In this document: piece after piece, positions 7,332-13,081 of the stretch | Layout: each line of letters opens with the position of its first letter | How positions within the stretch are numbered: position 1 is the first letter of the stretch | Origin: Dehalococcoidia bacterium | GTDB lineage: Bacteria; Chloroflexota; Dehalococcoidia; Dehalococcoidales; Fen-1064 | Reading direction: 5' to 3' | Length of the DNA: 13,081 nt | Assembly: GCA_030691775.1 (NCBI GenBank) | Contig: JAUYDN010000133.1 | Coordinates: 1-13,081 of the forward strand | Made by a program: the position numbers and the translations under genes | The notes under the pieces: generated by a model | Databases searched by the model: none | What the model was told of the DNA's origin: nothing | Seen by the model: only the letters and a program-made list of their open reading frames with translations

Positions 7332-7410
7332 TGTCATTCTCAGGCTTGACCCGAGAATCTGGATTCCAGCTCCCGTATCACTGTACGGGACAGGCTTCGC
7401 TGGAATGACA
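7332..7410. repeat. Nested hairpin repeat of the ATTCCNGC type, copy B
   Basis: The outer ends are TGTCATTC (from 7332) and GAATGACA (to 7410). Inner arms are ATTCCAGC (7363-7370) with GCTGGAAT (7399-7406), around a stem CCCGTA (7372-7377) and TACGGG (7384-7389). It shares the GGAATGAC end with 4264-4310 and the TGTCATTC end with the MITE-like copies. It lies in a gene-free stretch of about 590 bases (7171-7762). Confidence 0.6.
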
Positions 7411-7556
7411 ATATACCAGTGCTATAAACTCTCCTGATGAAGTGTTATGACGCACTTTGTCTTCCGCCTCTTTCTCGTGCTATGATAATCCCTAATTGTG
7501 AACCGATTAACTTCTCCCTTAACTAGAGGGGGCTTTGCTCCAAAAGTGCTCTTATC

Positions 7557-7673
7557 TGTCACCCTGACCCCGATGAAAATCGAGGGAAGGGTCTCCGTGC
7601 CTACTCTGCAGGCTGGGAGATTCTTCGTTCTCCCGATAGCATCGTTCCGATGATATCGGGACTCAGAATGACA
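7557..7673. repeat. MITE-like palindromic repeat, copy 3 (variant)
   Basis: AGATTCTTCGTT at 7618-7629 and the hairpin made of TCCCGAT and ATCGGGACTC match copy 1. This copy carries about 14 extra bases in the loop region and ends TCAGAATGACA at 7663-7673. The left end, CTGTCACCCTGA, is diverged. The rest of the 7171-7762 spacer shows no gene. A frame open on the minus strand across it is composed of repeat sequence. Confidence 0.6.
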
Positions 7674-7762
7674 TTTGAGGCAAAATCCGGGGGAGAGATT
7701 GACCGGTATCACCTTAGTTAATTGTTACGTTTGCCAGTTGTTTTTGAAAGGACTCCATTTGC

Positions 7763-8461
7763 ATGAACACCCCGCACCATAAACCTCCCTGCCGTATTCT
7801 CCACACCGCCGACCTGCACATCGCCTTCCCGGAGGATAAAGCCTGCCGGAGCCTGGAGGCGGTGGTCAACCTGGCTATCAAGAGCCGCGCCGATTTAATG
7901 CTCATCGCCGGGGACCTTTTCGACCATAACCGCATCGAAGAGAAAGTGCTGGAGTTTGTAAGGGAGCAGTTCCGCCGCCTGCCCATACCCATTACCGTCC
8001 TGCCCGGCAACCACGATTGCCTGGTGCCCGGCTCCGTGTATTCTAAAACCGAATTCTGGGAGGACTGCCGCAACCTGCACGTCTTCCGCTCCGCTGAAAC
8101 CCTGGACCTGCCGTACCTCGATGTCTCCATCCGCGGGAAACCAATCGATACCCACTACGGCGATGTGCGTCCGCTGGAGGATATGCCCCCTGTAAAGCAC
8201 GACGGCGCGTGGAATATCGTCATGGCACACGGCTATTTTGTGGGTACGGAATCGCCGCTTTTCCCCAGCTACCACATCACCGAAGAGGATATTGCGCGCA
8301 CTGAGTCCGACTACGTGGCGCTGGGGCATGTGCCCGTGTTCCGCTGTGTCTGCGATAGCCCGGCGGCTTACTACAGCGGCTCGCCCTCACTGACCGGCAC
8401 GTCGGCGCTCGTAGACCTCGATGAGAGGACGGGCGTGCGGGTGACAAGAGTAGCGATTTAA
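7763..8461 (+). CDS. Mre11/SbcD-like metallophosphoesterase
   Basis: This 232-residue calcineurin-like phosphoesterase is closest in look to the nuclease domain of SbcD/Mre11 and YhaO (COG0420). Metal-site motifs are in order: HTADLHI (D17, H19), IAGDLFDH (D51), PGNHD (N83, H84), VMAHG (H156) and LGHVP (H189). The position of the last metal histidine in the usual GH-x-H is P191. The protein stops after the catalytic core with YYSGSPSLTG and lacks the capping domain of full SbcD (roughly 370-400 residues). No SbcC-like ATPase is nearby. It is cytoplasmic. ATG 7763 has AAAGGA about ten bases upstream. The activity could be nuclease or another phosphodiester or phosphoester hydrolysis, so I give no gene symbol. 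It may be monocistronic. Confidence 0.85.
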   Translation: MNTPHHKPPCRILHTADLHIAFPEDKACRSLEAVVNLAIKSRADLMLIAGDLFDHNRIEEKVLEFVREQFRRLPIPITVLPGNHDCLVPGSVYSKTEFWEDCRNLHVFRSAETLDLPYLDVSIRGKPIDTHYGDVRPLEDMPPVKHDGAWNIVMAHGYFVGTESPLFPSYHITEEDIARTESDYVALGHVPVFRCVCDSPAAYYSGSPSLTGTSALVDLDERTGVRVTRVAI

Positions 8462-8470
8462 ACATTTCAC

Positions 8471-8532
8471 CTCTCCTTTCAGCGGGGGGAGGAGAGATAG
8501 CTGAAAGCTGATAGCCAGTAGCTGATTGCTAG
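8471..8532. repeat. Hairpin and AGCTGA-type direct repeats
   Basis: CTCTCCT (8471-8477) pairs with AGGAGAG (8490-8496) just after the phosphoesterase stop. It is followed by degenerate direct repeats of AGCTGA with short spacers (8499-8532). No T-run is present, so termination is possible but not shown. Confidence 0.4.
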
Positions 8533-8548
8533 AACAAGTACGAGGCTC

Positions 8549-8567
8549 CCCCCTTTGAAAAAGGGGG
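8549..8567. repeat. CCCCCTTT hairpin repeat
   Basis: CCCCCTTT, loop GAA, AAAGGGGG forms an 8-bp perfect stem followed by ATTTAGGGGGATT. This pattern is familiar as a dispersed intergenic repeat in several bacterial groups; that is recall, not a search. Confidence 0.55.
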
Positions 8568-8603
8568 ATTTAGGGGGATTCAAAGTTCTAAAATCCCTCT
8601 GTA

Positions 8604-8623
8604 TCTCCCTTTATAAAGGGAGA
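8604..8623. repeat. 20-bp perfect palindrome before the acyl-CoA synthetase gene
   Basis: TCTCCCTTTATAAAGGGAGA is self-complementary over all 20 bases and lies 34 bases before the start at 8658. With no loop it is a better operator-like dyad than a terminator. Its arms also echo the CCCTTT hairpin at 8549-8567, so it may belong to the same repeat unit. Confidence 0.5.
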
Positions 8624-8657
8624 ATTCAAACGCTGGATTGCGGAGAAAGGAATCAAA

Positions 8658-10058
8658 ATGAGCGTTGACTTCGCCCGCCTGGATAGGGCGTTCAATCCAA
8701 AAGTGGTTGCCGTCGTCGGGGATAAAGGTGTCACCAACTACATGTGGTTGCGCGGGCAGATGGGTTTCAAGGGCAAGCTCTACTCCGTGCAGGTCGACCC
8801 GGGCGAGTTCGAGGGTATCAAGGCGCTCGGCATCGAAAACTACACGAGCCTGATGGATATACCGGAGCCGGTCGACCTCGTCATCGTGGCAGTACCGCGG
8901 CCGGTTGCCTACCGCATCCTGGAGGACTGTATCAGGAAGAACGTGGCGGCAGCGCACTTTTTCACTTCCGGCTTCACCGAGACCGACACCGAAGAAGGCA
9001 CCCGCCTCGGCAGAGCTCTCGCCGAACGTGCCAGGCAGGCTGATTTCTACCTCATCGGACCCAACTGCATGGGCATCTACAATCCTTCTGTGGGCATCCG
9101 GCAGACACCGCGCCAGAAGACCGGGTTCAAAGGTCCGGTGGGCTTCATCTCGCAAAGCGGCACCCACGCCATCACCTTCTCCGAGGAATCCTACCTGCAG
9201 GGTCTGGAAATCAACAGGTCGGTGAGTTTCGGTAACGGCGCCGTCCTGGAAAGTACCGATTACCTGGAGTACTTTGCGCGGGACCCCGAAATCAAGGCTA
9301 TCGGCATGTACATCGAGGGCACGCGGAACGGTCCCCGCTTCCTTAAGGCGTTGAAAGAGGTTGCCGCACAAAAGCCGGTGGTCATCTGGAAAGGCGGGCG
9401 CACGGAAGAGGGCGGCCGGGCGATTGCCTCGCATACCGGGTCGCTGGCAGTGCCCGTGGCGGTCTGGACTTCGGCGGTAAAGCAGTGCGGCGCCATCACG
9501 GTCTACAGCATCGAGGAACTGGCGGATACGCTGACCGCTATTTTGAGTTTACGTCCGGTCTACGGAAACCGGATGGGGATTGCAGGTGGTTCGGGCGGAC
9601 AATCGGTGGCAATCGCGGATGTTTTCGCGGAGGCAGGTCTTAAAGTGCCGTCATTGACCCAGGGCTCCTATGACCAGCTGGCGCAATTCTTCCTGCTCAT
9701 CGGCGCGGGCTACCGGAATCCTATCGACCCCGGTGTCAACCGCCGTGAAATCCAGCGCATCATGGATATCCTGGAAGCGGATGCCAATATCGATAACCTG
9801 GTGCTGATGACCTCGGTGATGTCCCAGTTCCGCGCCTCGGAGCAGTTGGAGAAGGAAATCAATTTACTGTTGGAATTGCGCAAACGGACACCGAAACCGG
9901 TGGCGGTAGTGCTCGGGTATAACTCTCCGGAAGCGGTCAACGAGACGCGGGCGATTGCGGTGAGACTGCGTGACGGCGGCATCCCGCTCTTCTTTTCGCC
10001 GGAGCGTGGTGCGCGGGCAATACGGAATGCACTGGAATACCACGAGAGAAAATCTTAA
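8658..10058 (+). CDS. Acyl-CoA synthetase (NDP-forming), alpha-subunit type
   Basis: This 466-residue protein is of the ADP-forming acetyl/acyl-CoA synthetase superfamily, which interconverts acyl-CoA plus ADP and phosphate with acid, CoA and ATP. Domain order is a CoA-binding Rossmann domain (about 10-140, ending IGPNCMGI), a first flavodoxin-like ligase domain (155-295) and a second (300-460). The phosphohistidine is H259 in ASHTGSLA, and GFISQSGTHA at 162-171 marks the ligase active-site loop. The ATP-grasp (beta) part is absent from the protein and from the window, so it must come from elsewhere or the protein has another role. The CoA-binding loop (VVGDKGVTNY) departs from the common VVGAS form. 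AAAGG upstream of ATG 8658 supports the start. The substrate acyl group cannot be predicted. Cytoplasmic. Confidence 0.9.
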   Translation: MSVDFARLDRAFNPKVVAVVGDKGVTNYMWLRGQMGFKGKLYSVQVDPGEFEGIKALGIENYTSLMDIPEPVDLVIVAVPRPVAYRILEDCIRKNVAAAHFFTSGFTETDTEEGTRLGRALAERARQADFYLIGPNCMGIYNPSVGIRQTPRQKTGFKGPVGFISQSGTHAITFSEESYLQGLEINRSVSFGNGAVLESTDYLEYFARDPEIKAIGMYIEGTRNGPRFLKALKEVAAQKPVVIWKGGRTEEGGRAIASHTGSLAVPVAVWTSAVKQCGAITVYSIEELADTLTAILSLRPVYGNRMGIAGGSGGQSVAIADVFAEAGLKVPSLTQGSYDQLAQFFLLIGAGYRNPIDPGVNRREIQRIMDILEADANIDNLVLMTSVMSQFRASEQLEKEINLLLELRKRTPKPVAVVLGYNSPEAVNETRAIAVRLRDGGIPLFFSPERGARAIRNALEYHERKS

Positions 10059-10085
10059 ACTCTAAATACTAAACTCCAAAATACT
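10057..10085 (+). repeat. Heptamer repeat at the end of the acyl-CoA synthetase gene
   Basis: Units AAACTCT, AAATACT and AAACTCC follow one another, with the first overlapping the TAA stop at 10056-10058. It is the same series as at 3922-3953 after lysS, in the same orientation relative to the gene. Confidence 0.6.
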
Positions 10086-10137
10086 GTCATTACTTGAAAC
10101 CACCCTTCAACAGTAGAAGAAATCGTTGAATGCACCT

Positions 10138-10704
10138 ATGACAGAAATATAAGACTGGGATTCAATCTACCAGAAACACGGCGCCTGGCTACAGCAACCC
10201 CACGAGGACATGCCTGAAGTGGTAGCGTTATTTGGAGCGCGGAATGTGCGACGGGTGCTGGACCTCGGTTGTGGAGCAGGACGCCACGTAATTTATCTGG
10301 CACAAAAGGGTTACGAGGTCTATGGTCTGGACTCATCCGCCGAGGGGTTGAAGATGGCGGGAGAATTGCTGGCGGAGACCAATTTGACGGCTGAACTAGC
10401 CTCCGCATCCATGTATAAACCATTGCCCTACCCGGACAGCTTCTTCGATGCGCTCGTGTGCACCAAAGCACTCAATCATGGGGCTATAGAGAGCATCCGC
10501 AGGGCAATCCGGGAAATGGAGCGCGTGCTCAAGCCGGGCGGCATCCTGTTCCTGGTGGTTACCGAAGATGAGGAAGCGATGGTTGTCGCAGGCCGTCTGG
10601 GAACTGGAACTACAGGGTTTTTCATATTTGGATCCCTTTTTCTTCAACGGGTTAGGTTATATTGGTCGATAAGAGTATTGGTTGACTCAAGCAAGTCCTT
10701 GTAA
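10138..10704 (+). pseudogene. Class I SAM methyltransferase, decayed
   Basis: The remnant shows a Rossmann methyltransferase core: motif I VLDLGCGAGRH, the acidic end of strand 2 in YEVYGLDSS, motif IV-like FFDALVCTKALNH, and the post-motif EMERVLKPGGILFLVV. The natural start appears to be ATG 10138 (MTEI), but codon 5 is TAA (10150-10152). After it, the family's N-terminal sequence DWDSIYQKHGAWLQQPHEDM continues in frame to the internal ATG 10210. That ATG lacks a well-placed ribosome site; GAGG is only two bases before it. After about 10590 the sequence no longer looks like a methyltransferase and runs to a stop at 10702-10704. The usual YVPL...HYFFT region is missing, and the last 61 bases overlap the convergent gene. 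It is probably inactive; the substrate is unknown. A true N-truncated protein from 10210 is the alternative. Confidence 0.7.
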
Positions 10705-12047
10705 TTCTTCATCAAGCTGTTTCTAGAAGCAAGACGCGAGTTATATTGTCGAACCAAGTCGTTATACTGAGAATAGTAAGGTTCCGGAGCCTGACGCGAA
10801 GGGTAGCGGGAGAGGATCGCGTCCATCCGCGATTTATAGCCATCCAACTCAGTGTCAATCGCATGAATCTGGGTCTCAAGTTCGGACAAGCGGGCTTTAT
10901 TCGTTGTGATTTGAGTCGATAAAGCGGATCTGTTCGATGGAAGCGACGGACTGGGTGTGGTACGAGGCGCTGATGTTGTCGGCATTGGGGATGTGGGTCC
11001 CGGTCTAATTGGTGACGGAGTCGTAGGGGCTGTAGATGTCCCACCAAACATAGCGATACCTGCGAATGTGTACATACCCAATATAGCGAATACGACAGTA
11101 AGATAGCCTAGCCGAAATCTTGGGACATTCGCTGGAGAAAACTCCGGATAAGCCGTATCTAATTCCTGCACGAGGCGCGATGCCTCTTCATTAGGGCCAT
11201 AATCGAGCAAGTCCTCCGAGGCGGCCTGGGCTTCAGGTATTCGGCCCAGCGCCATATGTGCCCGTACTAGCTTCGCAACAAGCTCCTTATTGCTCTCCTT
11301 TGGCATCTTGCCACCGCGGAAGTTATCTATTAAAGCCCCAATATTCCAGAAGAATCCCCATAAACTCCACCAGCCAAAGAGAAGTGACACGATAGCCCAT
11401 TTAGTGGACTTCGTGCAGCGGCACCGATAGCAGAAGATGCCAGGCTCGCCGAATCTTTTGAATGAGGCTATCAATATGCTGATGACGTAGGGGAAGGCGA
11501 CGACCCTCAATGTATGGTCGAACTTGCCGCAACCCTGGCATCTTGTCTTCTGTGCAAACGCTTCGGCACTCACAACCGATTCTATGTCTGCGGCCTTTTG
11601 ACTCTCACCAGACTCGGCCCTCTTGTTACGTCTTTCACTCGTTTTTGAGTCGGCTGCATCAGTCTGCCTGAATTTAGTCTTTAACGCGTGTACCAATTCC
11701 TCGGGTGGCGACTGCCACCTTGGTGATACCCATCCCCAAAGGTCTGACCAAATCTTGTCTTCAACGCTCGCGAACCTAGAATCCCCAAGTTCTTTCTGGA
11801 CACTTTGCATTACCATGCGGCAACCCTCGTAGAATTGCCTGGTCATAGGAGCGTTCAGAACCGCAAAGGCATCGTCGATTATTCGCATGTCCTCTTGGTC
11901 GCGGCGCACTTTGGTTAACGCGGAATACTGTTTGGCAAGTCCCAAGGCGGTGAAGTCCCCACTGGTGAATCCGAAGATTTCCCAGAACTTGCCCCGGTTC
12001 CACAAGTCACGGACACGCTGGTCAGACGATGCTTTCTCAAAGGTCAC
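10644..12047 (-). CDS. Membrane protein with degenerate J-like domain and zinc ribbon
   Basis: The protein has 467 residues. At 18-75 lies a DnaJ-like helical unit (FWEIFGF, then AFAVLNAP and RQFYEG), but the HPD tripeptide expected near 48-50 reads RRD. Residues 170-211 hold a zinc ribbon (CQGC and CYRC, with C211 extra) enclosing a hydrophobic stretch (183-196). A membrane segment follows at 217-240, a TPR-like helical pair at 250-300, and a second clear membrane segment at 312-335. A Thr/Pro/Ser linker (337-372) leads to a coiled coil (375-465). The start is GTG 12047, with GGAG eight bases upstream. It overlaps the Hsp70-like gene by 11 bases, implying coupled translation. The likely role is a membrane-anchored partner of that chaperone-like protein; the function is not established. 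The 3' end converges on the decayed methyltransferase. Confidence 0.7.
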   Translation of the reverse strand: MTFEKASSDQRVRDLWNRGKFWEIFGFTSGDFTALGLAKQYSALTKVRRDQEDMRIIDDAFAVLNAPMTRQFYEGCRMVMQSVQKELGDSRFASVEDKIWSDLWGWVSPRWQSPPEELVHALKTKFRQTDAADSKTSERRNKRAESGESQKAADIESVVSAEAFAQKTRCQGCGKFDHTLRVVAFPYVISILIASFKRFGEPGIFCYRCRCTKSTKWAIVSLLFGWWSLWGFFWNIGALIDNFRGGKMPKESNKELVAKLVRAHMALGRIPEAQAASEDLLDYGPNEEASRLVQELDTAYPEFSPANVPRFRLGYLTVVFAILGMYTFAGIAMFGGTSTAPTTPSPIRPGPTSPMPTTSAPRTTPSPSLPSNRSALSTQITTNKARLSELETQIHAIDTELDGYKSRMDAILSRYPSRQAPEPYYSQYNDLVRQYNSRLASRNSLMKNYKDLLESTNTLIDQYNLTR

Positions 12048-13081
12048 AATGGAAACTCCAGCTTACCCCTTGTATGTGGGAGAACTCCTCTTCGGTAATG
12101 ATCTTTTCCTTGTACAGACAATCGGCTAGCGCTCCCATGGCAGTCGCAGTCGCCGAAGCCACTGAGAGGTTATCGCGAGCCAGTTGTAGCTGGTGCAACC
12201 ATTGAGTGAGTTGCTGCCAATACTGTATGCACGGGGAACAATTTTGGCTTGAGTTCAATAGCTTGTTTGCTTCACTTATGAGCTGGTCTGTGCTTGTGGG
12301 ACTCCGGGGGACCACGACAGACAAGGCCCTGTCCAGGACTTCAGTTGCCTCAGCAGACAGCAGACCACGCTGGATTGCCACTTGCTTGCGCATCTCAAAA
12401 TAGTCTGTTTTCATTGCAAGTTCGAGTTCCTGATCAGTGAGGTGACATTCCCCTTCGACGTCTATGCCCTCGGACTGACGCAAATCGGCCTCGGGTACTC
12501 TAAGCAATTCGTCGGCCATGCGCTCGGCTTCGGTCGCCGAACCGGCTCGGGGTACAAGAAATCGAACTAGGGGATCTCGTGCAAAACCTACCAGCTTTCG
12601 CAAGTCTTTTGCAACCCCAAAATACCATCCATATCTTTCATCCATTTGCTTTCCCAATGTGGTCTCGTCGCACTGAGGGGGAAAACTGATGGCGCCTGGC
12701 AGCCCGCATCCTTCGACGCTCATATTTTCCTCTTCCTTCCCCCCCTCACCCCATTTTAGATTCACAGTAAGGTTTCCTTCTTGAGGGACGTTGACTAAAT
12801 GACCCTCAATACTCCACTCCCGAGTGGGCTGGCTGTCTTTCTCACTCAGGATCCAAATCTGATTGGATCCCTTGTGTACGGGGATTATTGCGGACCTGGC
12901 TATTCCATTGACCCGATTGTACGGGGTAGCAGCAGCTATCACTAGTGTTTTCCCTGATTGGTGAAGGATACTGATGGAGTAGGGTACAGCCGTACTTACT
13001 TCTATCCCTTTCGCTTGGCAGAGAGCAGCGCCACGTGCCACGCCTTCTTTGAAGAATCCATCCAGAGGGTTAATATGATTG
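12037..13081 (-). CDS. Hsp70-like protein, C-terminal part (5' end outside window)
   Basis: Reading is open to the window edge. The first residues visible are NHINPLDGFFKEGVARGAALCQA, matching the end of the Hsp70/DnaK ATPase domain (NPDEAVARGAA-type motif). A GTG at 13041 lies within that motif, so it is not the start. The next 90 or so residues resemble the start of the beta-rich substrate-binding domain (VSTAVPYSISIL, then the TPYNR loop and paired strands). The remaining 200 or so residues are mainly helical and not clearly DnaK. Four cysteines and a WSFHCDL tail end the protein. No membrane segment is seen. It overlaps the membrane J-like gene downstream, which fits a chaperone pair. The Hsp70 call rests mainly on the first motif and the context. 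Confidence 0.6.
   Translation of the reverse strand, partial: NHINPLDGFFKEGVARGAALCQAKGIEVSTAVPYSISILHQSGKTLVIAAATPYNRVNGIARSAIIPVHKGSNQIWILSEKDSQPTREWSIEGHLVNVPQEGNLTVNLKWGEGGKEEENMSVEGCGLPGAISFPPQCDETTLGKQMDERYGWYFGVAKDLRKLVGFARDPLVRFLVPRAGSATEAERMADELLRVPEADLRQSEGIDVEGECHLTDQELELAMKTDYFEMRKQVAIQRGLLSAEATEVLDRALSVVVPRSPTSTDQLISEANKLLNSSQNCSPCIQYWQQLTQWLHQLQLARDNLSVASATATAMGALADCLYKEKIITEEEFSHIQGVSWSFHCDL

Noticed and set aside
7422..7712. 96-codon minus-strand frame in the 7171-7762 spacer
   Set aside because: Most of it is translated from repeat copy 3, with no domain and no clear ribosome site.
7171..7762. tRNA or small RNA gene in the long spacer
   Set aside because: I found no cloverleaf, CCA end or GTTCGA-type T-loop. 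The visible structure is accounted for by the repeats at 7332-7410 and 7557-7673.
8580..9434. 284-codon minus-strand frame inside the acyl-CoA synthetase gene
   Set aside because: Long antisense frames are common opposite GC-rich genes. The plus-strand protein has clear family motifs and this one has none.
12037..13041. GTG 13041 as the true start of the Hsp70-like protein
   Set aside because: The frame stays open to the window edge, and the codons before 13041 encode NPLDGFFKEG, which belongs to the conserved end of an Hsp70 ATPase domain. The gene begins outside the window.

Overview
This window looks like a chromosomal segment of an uncultured bacterium. I suspect a Dehalococcoidia-like member of the Chloroflexota. 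The grounds are the codon style of the core genes, a lone ADP-forming acyl-CoA synthetase alpha-type protein, a TIGR04076 protein, and intergenic spaces full of short palindromic repeats. No rRNA, tRNA or other species-level marker is present, so the taxonomy is an inference only.

Layout, left to right. (1) 1-2240: a GNAT acetyltransferase gene (minus strand) is split by a complete IS1182-type insertion sequence of 1597 bp (425-2021). The element has 17-bp imperfect terminal repeats and a CCTG target duplication. Removing the element and one CCTG restores a 152-codon frame. (2) 2241-5578: lysS and serS, both plus strand, separated by 418 bp of repeat-rich DNA. (3) 5579-6826: a visibly AT-richer gene for a class III nucleotide cyclase-like protein with an N-terminal coiled coil. 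Its metal-binding aspartates are kept, but two canonical active-site positions are changed. (4) 6901-7170: a small TIGR04076-family protein. (5) 7171-7762: about 590 bp with no gene, carrying at least two palindromic repeats. (6) 7763-10058: a short Mre11/SbcD-like metallophosphoesterase, then, after another repeat-filled spacer, an NDP-forming acyl-CoA synthetase alpha-type protein. (7) 10138-10704: a decayed SAM methyltransferase with an in-frame stop at codon 5 and a C-terminus of no recognisable homology. (8) 10644-13081, minus strand: a two-gene overlapping operon. It encodes the C-terminal part of an Hsp70-like protein, which runs off the window edge, and a membrane protein with a degenerate J-like domain, zinc ribbon, two or three membrane segments and a C-terminal coiled coil.

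The housekeeping genes (lysS, serS, acyl-CoA synthetase) appear to be monocistronic units. Mobile or accessory material sits between them: the IS, MITE-like repeats, the cyclase, the decayed methyltransferase, and the Hsp70/J-like pair. The two accessory loci most worth following are the cyclase with unusual active-site positions and the Hsp70-like/membrane J-like operon. I see no complete known defence system, CRISPR array or prophage.
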